The notes: generated by a model not told the origin, from the letters alone. 64,000 nucleotides of DNA from Falsiroseomonas sp050563535 (GCF_050563535.1 NZ_JBNXUO010000012.1:75602-139601); one strand, 5' to 3'. Positions 1-15,453 are shown, counted from the stretch's first letter. Translations and numbers: made by a program.

Positions 1-1188
1 GATCAGCAGGCGGGCGCGGAGCCCGCCCTCGGGCAGCGTCCAGGCATCGAGCCGCCCGCCCTGCAGCGCGACCATCCGTCGCGCGATCGAGACCGGCAGG
101 AGCTGGCCGGGCGAGGGCTCCCCGGCATCACCCCCCACCGGCCGGACGGGGCGGATGGTCAGGTCGATCCGCGCCTGGCCGCCGCCCGCATCCACCGACA
201 CCTCGGCCTGCGCCGCGCCGTCGCAGTCGCGCAGCGCCCGCGCGGCCAGCAGCGCCACGGCGCGCACCAGCCGCGCGGTGTCGAGCAGGAAGGCCGGGTC
301 GGCCTCGGGCTGGAGGATGATGCGCCGCCCGCAGCGGAGGCCGAGCGCGTCGAGCCGCGCGCAGAGGGCGCCGAGCAGGCCGTGGGCGGAGATCGGCGCG
401 ATGTCGGGCGCGAGCGTCCCGGCCTCCAGCGCCGCCACCTCCAGCAGGTCGTCCACCAGGGCGAGGAGCCGGCGCGTCTCGGCCTGGTCGGTCGGCTCGG
501 CGGGGCCGGCCTCCAGCAGCGCGGCGAGCGGCTCGCGCATCTCCCGCGCGGTGGCTTCCAGCGCGGCGCCGGGGCCGGCGAGGCGCTGGGACAGCGTGTG
601 CAGCAGCGCCTCGGCGGCCTCGGCCGGGCTGCGGACCAGCGGCGGCGCCGGCAGCGGGTCGGGCCGGACGAGCACGAGGGCGGCGCGGCGCCGGGCGGCG
701 GCGCGGTCCAGCGCCTCCTCCAGCATGCGGCCCAGCTCGGCGCCGCGCATCGGCTTCTGGAGCATCCCAAAGGCGCCGAGCCGGTTCGCCGCGAGGCTGT
801 AGCCGGGCGTCACGTAGCCGGTGACCAGCACGACCTCCAGCGCCTCGGCCGGGCCGCGGCCGTCCAGCGCGTGCTCGGCCAGCGTCAGCCCGTCCATCCC
901 CGGCATGCGGATGTCGGTGACCAGCGCGCCCACATCCGCCCGCCCGCGCAGCACGCCGAGCGCGGCCTGCGCCGAGTTGGCGGTCAGCACGGCCATACCG
1001 CGGCGTTCGAGCATCTCGGCCAACTCGTCGCGCACCTCCTCCTCGTCGTCGACGACGAGGACGGCGAGGCGCGGCGCGACCGGGGTCGAGAGCGTGGTGG
1101 CGTCGAGCAGCAGCTGGCGCGTGCCGGGGGCGGCCGCGGCGGGGGTGGTCTGGTCGGAGGTCGTCGCGAAGCCGAGTGGCAGGTTCAT
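1..1188 (-). CDS. Receiver domain fused to degenerate histidine-kinase module (partial, 3' end outside window)
   Basis: At least 396 codons are visible and no stop occurs before position 1. The N-terminal part (about residues 30-150) is a CheY-like receiver: it has the acidic pair VVDDEEE, a phospho-acceptor Asp in LVTDIRMPGMDG and the conserved Lys in MLQKPM. A helical region follows that resembles a HisKA dimerisation domain (AREMREPLAALL, then DDLLEVAALEAG), then an ATPase-like region. The H-box position that is normally His is Arg, the N-box Asn is not present and no DxGxG motif is seen, so kinase activity is unlikely. The ATG at 1188 is preceded by GGGAG. It is divergent from the OmpR-type regulator at 1415, which may be a functional partner. 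Confidence 0.8.
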   Translation of the reverse strand, partial: MNLPLGFATTSDQTTPAAAAPGTRQLLLDATTLSTPVAPRLAVLVVDDEEEVRDELAEMLERRGMAVLTANSAQAALGVLRGRADVGALVTDIRMPGMDGLTLAEHALDGRGPAEALEVVLVTGYVTPGYSLAANRLGAFGMLQKPMRGAELGRMLEEALDRAAARRRAALVLVRPDPLPAPPLVRSPAEAAEALLHTLSQRLAGPGAALEATAREMREPLAALLEAGPAEPTDQAETRRLLALVDDLLEVAALEAGTLAPDIAPISAHGLLGALCARLDALGLRCGRRIILQPEADPAFLLDTARLVRAVALLAARALRDCDGAAQAEVSVDAGGGQARIDLTIRPVRPVGGDAGEPSPGQLLPVSIARRMVALQGGRLDAWTLPEGGLRARLLI

Positions 1189-1253
1189 GGTCCCAACTCC
1201 CGTCCTGGAAGGGGGGCGGGGCCGCGCCGTGCGGACCGCCCCGAAGGCGGAGT

Positions 1254-1270
1254 GGTTAATGACCGGTTAA
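1254..1270. promoter_or_regulatory. Direct repeat GGTTAA-N5-GGTTAA, candidate response-regulator box
   Basis: GGTTAA occurs at 1254-1259 and 1265-1270, an 11-bp repeat period. The second copy is part of the palindrome GGTTAACC (1265-1272). Tandem half-sites one helical turn apart are the usual binding pattern of OmpR/PhoB-family regulators. The element lies between the divergent receiver-kinase gene and the OmpR-type regulator, so autoregulation is a reasonable inference. Confidence 0.4.
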
Positions 1271-1373
1271 CCTGTCGCCGTGGTGTCGAGTGTCGTATGA
1301 AGAATTCTCGCATAAGCTGAGACTGCCGCTCGACGTCGCCCCCGGTCGTCGGCTACAGCCTGTGTCGGGGAAG

Positions 1374-1391
1374 GTCTCCGTTTGCGGAGAC
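1374..1391 (+). other. 5'-leader stem-loop upstream of OmpR-type regulator
   Basis: GTCTCCG (1374-1380) and CGGAGAC (1385-1391) form a perfect 7-bp stem with a TTTG loop. It ends about 23 nt before the GTG start at 1415, just upstream of the GGGGAG ribosome-binding site. It has no U-tract, so it is more likely a leader structure than a terminator. Confidence 0.35.
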
Positions 1392-1414
1392 GACCGCGTG
1401 TGGGGAGACTGGAC

Positions 1415-2185
1415 GTGGTGACCAGGACGGCGACGGCGCCGCGCGGCGTCGCGGCTCGCGAGACGCGGACGGAGGATGCGGGGTCCGAGGCCGCTTCCCT
1501 CACACCCCTGGTCCTGCTGGCGGACGACGAGCGGGAGCTGACGGACGAGATGGCGGCCTACCTGGCGCGCTACGGGCTTCGGACGCTTGTCGCCAATTCC
1601 TACCCCGCGGCGCTGGCGATCCTCGACACGCAGCGACCTGACGCGGTGATCCTCGACCAGCGGCTGGGTCCGGTCGACACGCTGCCGCACCTGCCCGACC
1701 TGCGGGCGCGCACCGATGCGCCGATCCTGATCGTGACCGGCAACCGCGAGGAGACGGACCGCGTGCTCGGGCTCGAGCTCGGCGCCGATGACTTCCTGGT
1801 GAAGCCGGTGTCGGGGCGCGAGCTGGTGGCGCGGCTGCGCGCGCGCATCCGCCGGCCCGGCAATGCCGCCCCGCAGGCGCCGCGGCGCGACCGTTGGCGG
1901 CTGCAGCCGGTGGAGCGCCGCCTGGTGCGGCCGGACGGTTCCGTGGTGGACCTGACCACGGCGGAATTCGACCTTCTCGCGGCGCTGGCCGCCCAGCCGG
2001 GCGAGGTGATGACGAGGGAGGCGCTGACGCAGACCGTCTTCCGCCGCCCGTTCCGCACCGGCGACCGGGCGGTGGACAATGCCGTGCTGCATCTCCGCCA
2101 GAAGCTGGCTCCAGAGCTGGGGGAACGTTGCATCGTGACCATCCGCCAGGTCGGCTATGTCTTCATCGGCTTTCCGAATCCCTGA
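1415..2185 (+). CDS. OmpR/PhoB-family DNA-binding response regulator
   Basis: This 256-aa two-component regulator has an N-terminal receiver and a C-terminal winged helix. The receiver shows the acidic pair in LLADDERE, the phospho-acceptor Asp in AVILDQRLG, the switch Thr in LIVTGN and the conserved Lys in FLVKPVS. The output domain carries the family signature region (LTTAEFDLLAALA, then VDNAVLHLRQKL and TIRQVGYVF). I chose GTG 1415 because GGGGAGA at 1402-1408 is well spaced; GTG 1418 or 1400 and an upstream TTG at 1382 are alternatives. The likely sensor partner is the divergent receiver/pseudokinase or an unlinked kinase. Confidence 0.88.
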   Translation: MVTRTATAPRGVAARETRTEDAGSEAASLTPLVLLADDERELTDEMAAYLARYGLRTLVANSYPAALAILDTQRPDAVILDQRLGPVDTLPHLPDLRARTDAPILIVTGNREETDRVLGLELGADDFLVKPVSGRELVARLRARIRRPGNAAPQAPRRDRWRLQPVERRLVRPDGSVVDLTTAEFDLLAALAAQPGEVMTREALTQTVFRRPFRTGDRAVDNAVLHLRQKLAPELGERCIVTIRQVGYVFIGFPNP

Positions 2186-2389
2186 TTCCGGGCATCGTCC
2201 CAAACCGCTGACCTGATCCCGCCCGACGGCGTCTATCGCGCCGGGGTTGCTTTGATGTCTCCGAATCTTGCGCGTGTGCCGGCGGTGGCGATGCTACGCC
2301 ACGCTTGCGACGCGGCATCCCGGCGCGAGCCACTCCCCTGGTTGTCCCGGGCGCCCCTCCACCCCCTCCGTCCCACGCGCGGGCCGGCC

Positions 2390-2414
2390 GGAACATCCCC
2401 GGCAACCCGGCGTT
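2390..2414 (+). promoter_or_regulatory. EcfG-type stress promoter of treS
   Basis: GGAAC (2390-2394), a 16-nt spacer, then CGTT (2411-2414) is an exact match to the alphaproteobacterial EcfG/SigT consensus GGAAC-N16/17-cGTT. The predicted start near 2420 leaves a leader of about 25 nt that contains the GGGAGG site (2435-2440) used by the TTG start at 2446. The agreement of promoter, ribosome site and start codon supports all three. Confidence 0.65.
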
Positions 2415-2445
2415 CCGCCCGGTCGGAGCGGGGCGGGAGGCACCT

Positions 2446-5733
<3,288 letters not shown>

Positions 5734-5850
5734 CGGGCCGCGCCGCCCCTGTTTCGCCCGCCGCGCGAAGGCCCGCGCAGCGCCTGCGACCGGGGGAGGG
5801 GTTTGAACGAAAATGTTAGGGCTGCCTCGCCGCTCGTGCGGTGACTTAGC

Positions 5851-5864
5851 GGATGTATACATCC
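5851..5864. promoter_or_regulatory. 14-bp perfect palindrome in AT-rich promoter region
   Basis: GGATGTATACATCC reads the same on both strands. It lies in an AT-rich island (about 5840-5875) of the gap between treS and the first RTX gene. A GTGACT at 5841-5846 and GATAAT at 5866-5871 flank it as weak -35/-10 candidates with a long 19-nt spacer. A repressor or activator operator for the RTX gene is the simplest reading. Confidence 0.45.
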
Positions 5865-5946
5865 AGATAATATTTCGGGCGGCGGTTCCGCGCCGTCCGG
5901 CACCGTGCCCTGGCCGGTGCCAGCACCTTGCACCGGAGATGCCGGC

Positions 5947-7968
5947 ATGGATCTGAACCTGCTCGTCCGCGGCCAGTCCAACGCGATCCTGATGATGGAC
6001 AGCAACGGATGGGCGGGCCAGGCGGCCCTTCAGCAGGAGGTCCAGCGCCTGCTGGGCTTCGATGGCGTCAACGACCGCGTCAACATCGTCTATGACTGGT
6101 ACGACTGGAACAGCGGCACCGCCTTCGGCGGCACCGCCCTGATCGGCGACTGGCTCGCTCCCCGCAATGGCGACTGGCGGCAGGGCTGGAGCGTCGCCGG
6201 GCGGGAACAGGCGCTGCTGAACGAGATCGCCTCGCTTCCCGCATCCCAGCGCGACGACCCGACCGCGGTCCTGTGGCTTCACAGCGAATACGACAGCGCC
6301 CGCGCCGACCTGACGCCGGAGGAGTGGATGTCCGCCGTGCGCTTCGACGCGGCGACCACGCGGGCCGCCTTCGGGCAGGGCGCGGGGACGATCCCCTACC
6401 TGTTCATCTCGGCCATGCCCTACTACGGCACCACACAGGGCCACAACGCGATCCGCCAGGGGATGGAGCGGCTCGCGGCCGATGCCACCTTCAACGCCGC
6501 GATCGCCGCCCGGATGATCGACACGGATGTCGATGGCGACGCCGCCGGCCAGTACGGCGGCGGCCACATCGACGCCGAGGACGCGATGCAGACCGCGCTG
6601 CGCAGCGCGCGCGCGGTCGCCGAGGCCTTCGCGCCTTATGCGAAGCCCGGCTCCCCGGTCGCGGCGGCGGGCGGGAACATCGCCGACGAGGGGCCGCAGG
6701 TGGTGCGCGCCACGCCCGTGGGCACCACCCAGCTCCGCGTCGATGTCCGGCACGACAACGCCACCGGCTTCCAGGCGCTGGATCCGGATGCGGCGGGCGG
6801 GATCGGCTGGACCGTCGTCGGCTCGGGCGGGCTGGTGAATGGCCGCGGCGTGATCATCGAGGATGCCGACACGCTGCTCGTCACCTTTTCCGGCCCGCTG
6901 CCGGCCGATGGGAAGCTCTACTACGGCTACGGCTATGGCCGGCTCTGGGGCGCGGACGGCGCGGGCCGGGGCAATGCGGTCTACGACAATCAGGGCCTGC
7001 CGATCTGGGTCGCGGCCGACGGGCTCGTGCCTTCGGGCATGACCGCGCCGCCGCCTCCGCCGCCCGGCCCGTCCGGCGTGACGCGGAGCGGCGGCGCGGG
7101 GAATGACAGCCTGCGCGGCGGCAACCTCGGCGACAGCCTGTCCGGCAATGGCGGCAACGACACGCTGAATGCCGGGCTCGGCGACGACACGCTGCTGGGC
7201 GGGGACGGGGCGGACATGCTGCTCGGCGGCGGCGGGGGGGACATTCTCTCGGGCGGCGCGGGCAACGACCACCTGCGCGGCCAGGCGGGGGACGACGTGA
7301 TCTCCACCGGCAGCGGGCTCGACATCGTGTTCTTCGGCCCGGTCGAAGGCGCGGACCGGGTGACGGACTTCGCCCTCGGAACCGACCGGGTGCGGCTGAC
7401 CAATGTCACGACCGACCAGGTGACCGCGGCGGTGACGACCGAGGGCGGGGTGTCCGGCCTGCGGCTCACCCTGCCGGGTGGCGAGACGCTGTTCCTCGAA
7501 GGGATCGGCCTCGTCACCGCGGCGCAGCTCGGCCTGTCCGGCAGCTTCCGCGCCTCCACCGCGCCGCCCGCATCGGGCGGGCTGGTGCTCAACGGCACCG
7601 CCGGCGCGGACGTGCTGCAGGGCGGGGCGGGGTCGGACACGATCTCGGGCGGGGCGGGGTCGGACGACCTGCAGGGCCTCGGCGGCAACGACCTGCTGCG
7701 CGGCGGTCGGGACCATGACGGCCTGACCGGCGGCGCGGGCATCGACACCTTCGCCTTCGCCCGCGGCGACGGGCCGGACTGGGTGGTGGACTTCCAGCCG
7801 GGTGTCGAGAAGATCCGGCTGGAGGGCATCACCGCCGGCCAGGTGGTGCAGACGGTCGAGACGCGCTGGGGCATGGTCGGGCTCGACCTCGACTTCGGCG
7901 GCGGCGACGAGATGTTCCTCCAGGGCGTCTCGGCGAGGATCGCCGCCACCGACTTCGTCTTCGCTTGA
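5947..7968 (+). CDS. RTX-tailed SGNH/sialate-esterase-like secreted protein, copy 1
   Basis: This 673-aa protein starts MDLNLLVRGQSNA. The GQSN block near the N-terminus (Ser about 11) and a GGGHID block near residue 205 resemble the catalytic Ser and His blocks of SGNH and CE6/sialate O-acetylesterase-type hydrolases. The fold call is tentative. A Pro-rich linker (about residue 364) leads into glycine/aspartate nonapeptide repeats of GGxGxD type that bind calcium, and then a C-terminal RTX module ending VFA. There is no signal peptide, which fits export by a type I secretion system; none is encoded here. GGAG precedes the ATG. The next gene is a paralogue. Confidence 0.65.
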   Translation: MDLNLLVRGQSNAILMMDSNGWAGQAALQQEVQRLLGFDGVNDRVNIVYDWYDWNSGTAFGGTALIGDWLAPRNGDWRQGWSVAGREQALLNEIASLPASQRDDPTAVLWLHSEYDSARADLTPEEWMSAVRFDAATTRAAFGQGAGTIPYLFISAMPYYGTTQGHNAIRQGMERLAADATFNAAIAARMIDTDVDGDAAGQYGGGHIDAEDAMQTALRSARAVAEAFAPYAKPGSPVAAAGGNIADEGPQVVRATPVGTTQLRVDVRHDNATGFQALDPDAAGGIGWTVVGSGGLVNGRGVIIEDADTLLVTFSGPLPADGKLYYGYGYGRLWGADGAGRGNAVYDNQGLPIWVAADGLVPSGMTAPPPPPPGPSGVTRSGGAGNDSLRGGNLGDSLSGNGGNDTLNAGLGDDTLLGGDGADMLLGGGGGDILSGGAGNDHLRGQAGDDVISTGSGLDIVFFGPVEGADRVTDFALGTDRVRLTNVTTDQVTAAVTTEGGVSGLRLTLPGGETLFLEGIGLVTAAQLGLSGSFRASTAPPASGGLVLNGTAGADVLQGGAGSDTISGGAGSDDLQGLGGNDLLRGGRDHDGLTGGAGIDTFAFARGDGPDWVVDFQPGVEKIRLEGITAGQVVQTVETRWGMVGLDLDFGGGDEMFLQGVSARIAATDFVFA

Positions 7969-8060
7969 TTGCCCCTTCCGGCGCGGGCGCGGCATCGGCG
8001 CCGGGGTTGCCGATGACGCCAGGATGATGTGGTGCACGCCAATGTGCGCCGGATCGACAT

Positions 8061-8086
8061 TATACTACATACGTTATTGGAATAAC
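8061..8086 (+). promoter_or_regulatory. AT-rich promoter region with inverted repeat upstream of RTX copy 2
   Basis: TATACT at 8061-8066 is a good -10-like hexamer, but no matching -35 is evident. GTTATTGGAATAAC at 8073-8086 has 6-bp inverted arms around GG. The island is as AT-rich as the one upstream of copy 1 but differs in sequence, so the two copies may be controlled separately. Confidence 0.35.
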
Positions 8087-8165
8087 TTTGCTCCCGGCGG
8101 GCGCCACCCTGCGGCGCGGCCCGCATCACCCGGTGCCTCCAACCAACCCCATCCAGAGGTCGGCC

Positions 8166-10112
8166 ATGGATCTGAACCTGCTCGTGCGTGGCCAGTCGAA
8201 CGCCATGTTCCTCATGGAATACGAAGGCGGCGCCGGCCCCGCCCTGGTGAGCGAGGTGCAGCGTCTCCTGGGCTTCGACGGCGTCAACGACCGGGTGCGG
8301 CTGGTCTATGACAGCGATGGGTCGGACGGCGCCGCCACCGCCTTCGGCGGCACCAGGCTGATCGGCGACTGGCTCCTGCCGCGCAACGGCGACTGGCGCC
8401 AGGGCTGGGACCTGGCGGAGCTGGAGCAGTCGATCCTGGCCACCGCGCGCGGGCTTCCCGCGACGCGGCGCGACGACCCGACCGCGGTGTTGTGGCTGCA
8501 CAGCGAATCGGACAGCACGCGCTTCGACCTGACGACGGAGGAATGGGTCTCCGCCGTGCGCTTCGACGCGGCGCAGCTGCGCGCCGCGCTGGGCCAGGGC
8601 GCGGCGACCACGCCCTACCTGTTCGTGTCGGCCATGCCCTACTGGGGCAACCCCGACTATTTCGGCACGGATGAGGGCACCCAGGCGATCCGCCGCGGGA
8701 TGGAGCAGCTGGCCGCCGATGCCGGCTTCCACGCCGCGATCGCCGCCCGCATCCAGGACGTGGACATGGATGGCGACTTCGCCGGCGCCTATGGCGGCGG
8801 GCACATCGACGCCCAGGACGCGATGCAGACGGCGCTGAGGAGCGCGCGCGCGGTGGCGGAGGCCTTCGCGCAATATGCGAAGGCGGGCTCGCCGGTCGCC
8901 CTCGCGGGCGGGAACATCGCCGATGAGGGACCGCAGGTCGTCGCCGCCACGCGGGTGGGCGCCAACCAGCTGCGCATCGACGTGCTGCACGACGCCGCCG
9001 GCGGGTTCCGCGCGCTCGATGCCGATGCGGCCTCCGGCCTCGGCTGGACGGTGCGGCTCGACGGCGGGGCGATGCAGGCCACCGCGGCGTCGATCGTCGA
9101 TGCCGACACGCTGCTGCTGACCTTCTCCGCGGCGCTGCCCGCGGAAGGGCGGCTGTTCTACGCGCATGGCTATGGGCGGCTGACGGGCGCGGATGGCAGC
9201 GCGCGCGGCAATGCCGTCTATGACGACCAGGGCCTGCCGATCTGGGTGGCGGCCGGGGGGCTCGCCCTGCCGCCGGGCTCGGGCGGCACCGCCATCGACA
9301 TGGTGGTGCCCGGCACGGCTGGCGACGACTGGCTGAAGGGCGGCGCGGGTGCCGACACGCTGACCGGTGGGGCCGGGTCCGACGACCTCCAGGGCGGCGC
9401 GGGCAACGACGTGCTGGCGGGCGGGCGCGACCATGACGGCCTGACCCTCGGCGCCGGCGCCGACACCGTGGTCTTCGCGCGCGGCGACGGGGTGGACTGG
9501 ATCGTGGACTTCACCCCGGGCACGGACCGCCTGCTGATGCAGGGCTACGCGGCCGGCGAGGCGGTGATCGCGGCGAAGACCTACTGGGGCATGGCGGGCA
9601 CCGAGATCCGGCTGGCCGCCGGGGACAGCATCTTCCTCCAGGGCGTCACGGCATTCCGCGCCGCGGACGTCACCTGGGGCGGCGGCACCACCCAGCCACC
9701 GCCACCGCCACCGCCCCCGCCGGCCGGGCTGCTCGTCAACGGCAGCGTGGGCGACGACTGGCTGAAGGGCGGCACCGGGGCCGACACGCTGAACGGCGGC
9801 GCGGGCAGCGACGACCTGCAGGGCCTGGCGGGCAATGACCGCCTGTCCGGCGGCCGCGGCCATGACGGGCTGACGCTCGGCGCCGGCGCGGACACGGTGG
9901 CCTATGCCCGGGGCGATGGCTGGGACTGGGTGGTGGACTTCACCCCGGGCACGGACCGGCTGGAACTGTCCGGCATCACCGCCGGGGGGGTGGTGCGGAC
10001 GGCCAAGGTCTACTGGGACATGGCGGGGCTGGAGCTGAGCTTCGGCGCCGGTGACGTGATCTTCCTCCAGGGTGTCTCGACGCTGGGCGCGGGGGACATC
10101 GTCTTCACCTGA
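8166..10112 (+). CDS. RTX-tailed SGNH/sialate-esterase-like secreted protein, copy 2
   Basis: This 648-aa paralogue of the preceding gene has a closely similar N-terminal ~380 residues (RGQSNA, LWLHSESDS, GGGHIDAQDAMQ). Its C-terminal half differs. It has two tandem modules of about 120 residues, each beginning GDDWLKGG and ending IFLQGV, joined by a run of nine prolines. Each module contains GGxGxD calcium-binding repeats followed by a beta-rich segment. There is no signal peptide, and type I export is inferred. AGAGG precedes the ATG at 8166. Tandem duplication followed by tail remodelling is the simplest origin. Confidence 0.65.
   Translation: MDLNLLVRGQSNAMFLMEYEGGAGPALVSEVQRLLGFDGVNDRVRLVYDSDGSDGAATAFGGTRLIGDWLLPRNGDWRQGWDLAELEQSILATARGLPATRRDDPTAVLWLHSESDSTRFDLTTEEWVSAVRFDAAQLRAALGQGAATTPYLFVSAMPYWGNPDYFGTDEGTQAIRRGMEQLAADAGFHAAIAARIQDVDMDGDFAGAYGGGHIDAQDAMQTALRSARAVAEAFAQYAKAGSPVALAGGNIADEGPQVVAATRVGANQLRIDVLHDAAGGFRALDADAASGLGWTVRLDGGAMQATAASIVDADTLLLTFSAALPAEGRLFYAHGYGRLTGADGSARGNAVYDDQGLPIWVAAGGLALPPGSGGTAIDMVVPGTAGDDWLKGGAGADTLTGGAGSDDLQGGAGNDVLAGGRDHDGLTLGAGADTVVFARGDGVDWIVDFTPGTDRLLMQGYAAGEAVIAAKTYWGMAGTEIRLAAGDSIFLQGVTAFRAADVTWGGGTTQPPPPPPPPPAGLLVNGSVGDDWLKGGTGADTLNGGAGSDDLQGLAGNDRLSGGRGHDGLTLGAGADTVAYARGDGWDWVVDFTPGTDRLELSGITAGGVVRTAKVYWDMAGLELSFGAGDVIFLQGVSTLGAGDIVFT
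9321..10109 (+). repeat. Two tandem in-frame RTX modules
   Basis: Copy 1 starts at 9321 and copy 2 at 9750, a 429-nt (143-codon) offset. Both open with the same 24 nt encoding GDDWLKGG and stay alignable to IFLQGV and beyond. A proline-coding tract (about 9700-9724) separates them. A third, more diverged version forms the C-terminus of RTX copy 1 (from about 7590). Confidence 0.7.
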
Positions 10113-10157
10113 CGACGGCCCTTCGACCGCGGCGCGGGGTCTGCTTAACTCGGCGCC

Positions 10158-13870
<3,713 letters not shown>

Positions 13871-13975
13871 CACGCGGCCCACGCGGCTTGTCCCGGCGCG
13901 CGGCCGCCCGCATCCTGGGGGCCTTGTTGGCGGCCCTGCCCGGCGGATGGGCGGCGGCGGAGGAAGGATGGCCCT

Positions 13976-14953
13976 ATGCGGCTCGGGATGGTGGGGCTGG
14001 GCCGCATGGGCGGCAACCTGGTGCGGCGGCTGGCCCGGGCGGGCATCGGCGCGGTGGTGTGGGACCGCGACCCCGCCGCCGTCGCCGCGCTGGCGGCGGA
14101 AGGGGCCGAGGGCGCGTCCGGCCTTGCCGACCTGGTGCGCCGGCTGGAGGCGCCGCGCACCGTCTGGGTGATGCTGCCGGCGGGGGAGGCGACGGAGGCC
14201 GCGCTGGCGGAACTCGCCGGCCTGCTCGCGCCGGGCGATGTCGCCATCGATGGCGGCAACGGCATGTGGAAGGACGCGATCCGCCGCGCCGCGATGCTGC
14301 GCGCGAAGGGGATCGACTTCCTCGACATCGGCACCTCGGGCGGGGTCTGGGGGCTGGCGCGCGGCTACTGCCTGATGATCGGCGGGCCGGAGGCGCAGGT
14401 CGCGCGGCTGGATCCGGTCCTCGCCGCGCTGGCTCCAGGGGAAGGGACGGCGGCGCCCACGCCGGGGCGCGACCCGGCGGGCGACCCGCGCCCGCCGCGC
14501 GGCTACGTCCATTGCGGGCCGAACGGCGCCGGGCACTTCACCAAGATGGTCCACAACGCCATCGAGTACGGGATGATGCAGGCCATGGCGGAGGGGCTGG
14601 AACTGCTCCAGCAGGCGGGCAGCGACCGCCTGCCCGAGGACCAGCGCCTCGACCTGCCCGTGCCCGACATCACCGAGGCCTGGCGCCGCGGCAGCGTCGT
14701 CGCCTCCTGGCTGCTGGACCTGACGGCGCAGGCGCTGGCGGCGGACGGGGAGCTTTCGGGCTACACCGGCCGGGTCGGCGACAGCGGGGAGGGGCGCTGG
14801 GCGGTGCAGGCGGCGATCGACAGCGCGGTGCCCGCGCCGGTGCTGTCCGCCGCGCTCTACGCGCGCTTCCGCTCCCGCCAGGACGGACCCTTCGCCGACC
14901 GTGCGCTGAGTGCGATGCGCAACGCCTTCGGCGGCCACCTGGAGCCGAGATGA
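13976..14953 (+). CDS. gnd: 6-phosphogluconate dehydrogenase, decarboxylating (short form)
   Basis: This 325-aa enzyme converts 6-phosphogluconate to ribulose-5-phosphate and CO2. The N-terminal Rossmann motif is MVGLGRMGGN, the substrate loop is DGGNGMWKDA, and the catalytic Lys lies in GHFTKMVHNAIEYG. The length matches the short GndA/YqeC class, often NAD-preferring, rather than the ~470-aa enterobacterial form. AGGAAGG (13961-13967) precedes the ATG by 8 nt. The stop overlaps the gntK start, so gluconate phosphorylation and oxidation are coupled in one operon. Confidence 0.9.
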   Translation: MRLGMVGLGRMGGNLVRRLARAGIGAVVWDRDPAAVAALAAEGAEGASGLADLVRRLEAPRTVWVMLPAGEATEAALAELAGLLAPGDVAIDGGNGMWKDAIRRAAMLRAKGIDFLDIGTSGGVWGLARGYCLMIGGPEAQVARLDPVLAALAPGEGTAAPTPGRDPAGDPRPPRGYVHCGPNGAGHFTKMVHNAIEYGMMQAMAEGLELLQQAGSDRLPEDQRLDLPVPDITEAWRRGSVVASWLLDLTAQALAADGELSGYTGRVGDSGEGRWAVQAAIDSAVPAPVLSAALYARFRSRQDGPFADRALSAMRNAFGGHLEPR

Positions 14954-15453
14954 CCGCGCCGCTGCTGGTCGTCATGGGGGTCAGCGGGGCGGGGAAGTCC
15001 ACCCTCGGCACGCTGCTGGCCGGGCGGCTCGGCCTGTCCTTCCGCGACGCGGACGACTTCCACCCCCCGGCCAACATCGCGAAGATGAGCGCGGGGCAGC
15101 CGCTGACGGATGACGACCGCCGGCCCTGGCTGGACGCGATCGGCGCGCATCTGGCCGCCCATCGCGGCCGCGGCTGCGTGGTGACCTGTTCCGCCCTGAA
15201 GCGCGCCTATCGCGACCGGCTGCGCGCGGCGGCGCCCGGGGCGCGCTTCCTGTTCCTGCATGGCGATGCCGCGCTGGTCGCGGCGCGGCAGGCGGCGCGG
15301 GAGGGCCACTTCATGCCGCCGAGCCTGGTTGCCAGCCAGTTCGCGACGCTGGAGCCCCCGGCGCCGGAGGAAGGCGCCATCATGCTCGATGTGGACGCCC
15401 CGCCCGACGTGCTGGCCGAACGGGCGATCCGCGCGCTGGAGGGGACCGCATGA
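14950..15453 (+). CDS. gntK: Gluconokinase
   Basis: This 167-aa kinase phosphorylates D-gluconate to 6-phosphogluconate, the substrate of the upstream dehydrogenase. It has a P-loop (GVSGAGKST, about residues 10-18), the family block FRDADDFHPPANIAKM and TCSALKRAYRDRLR. The length is typical. It is tightly packed by ATGA overlaps with gnd and with the downstream aldolase. No gluconate permease is seen nearby. Confidence 0.92.
   Translation: MTAPLLVVMGVSGAGKSTLGTLLAGRLGLSFRDADDFHPPANIAKMSAGQPLTDDDRRPWLDAIGAHLAAHRGRGCVVTCSALKRAYRDRLRAAAPGARFLFLHGDAALVAARQAAREGHFMPPSLVASQFATLEPPAPEEGAIMLDVDAPPDVLAERAIRALEGTA

Noticed and set aside
7080..7320. Short periodic repeats that could suggest a CRISPR or tandem-repeat array
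   Set aside because: The repeats are in frame and encode GGxGxD calcium-binding nonapeptides within an RTX protein.
13880..13970. Signal-peptide-like frame between xdhB and gnd (SRRAAARILGALLAALPGG)
   Set aside because: It continues into a frame that overlaps gnd out of phase, has no start with a ribosome site and shows no mature domain, so it is likely chance in GC-rich DNA.
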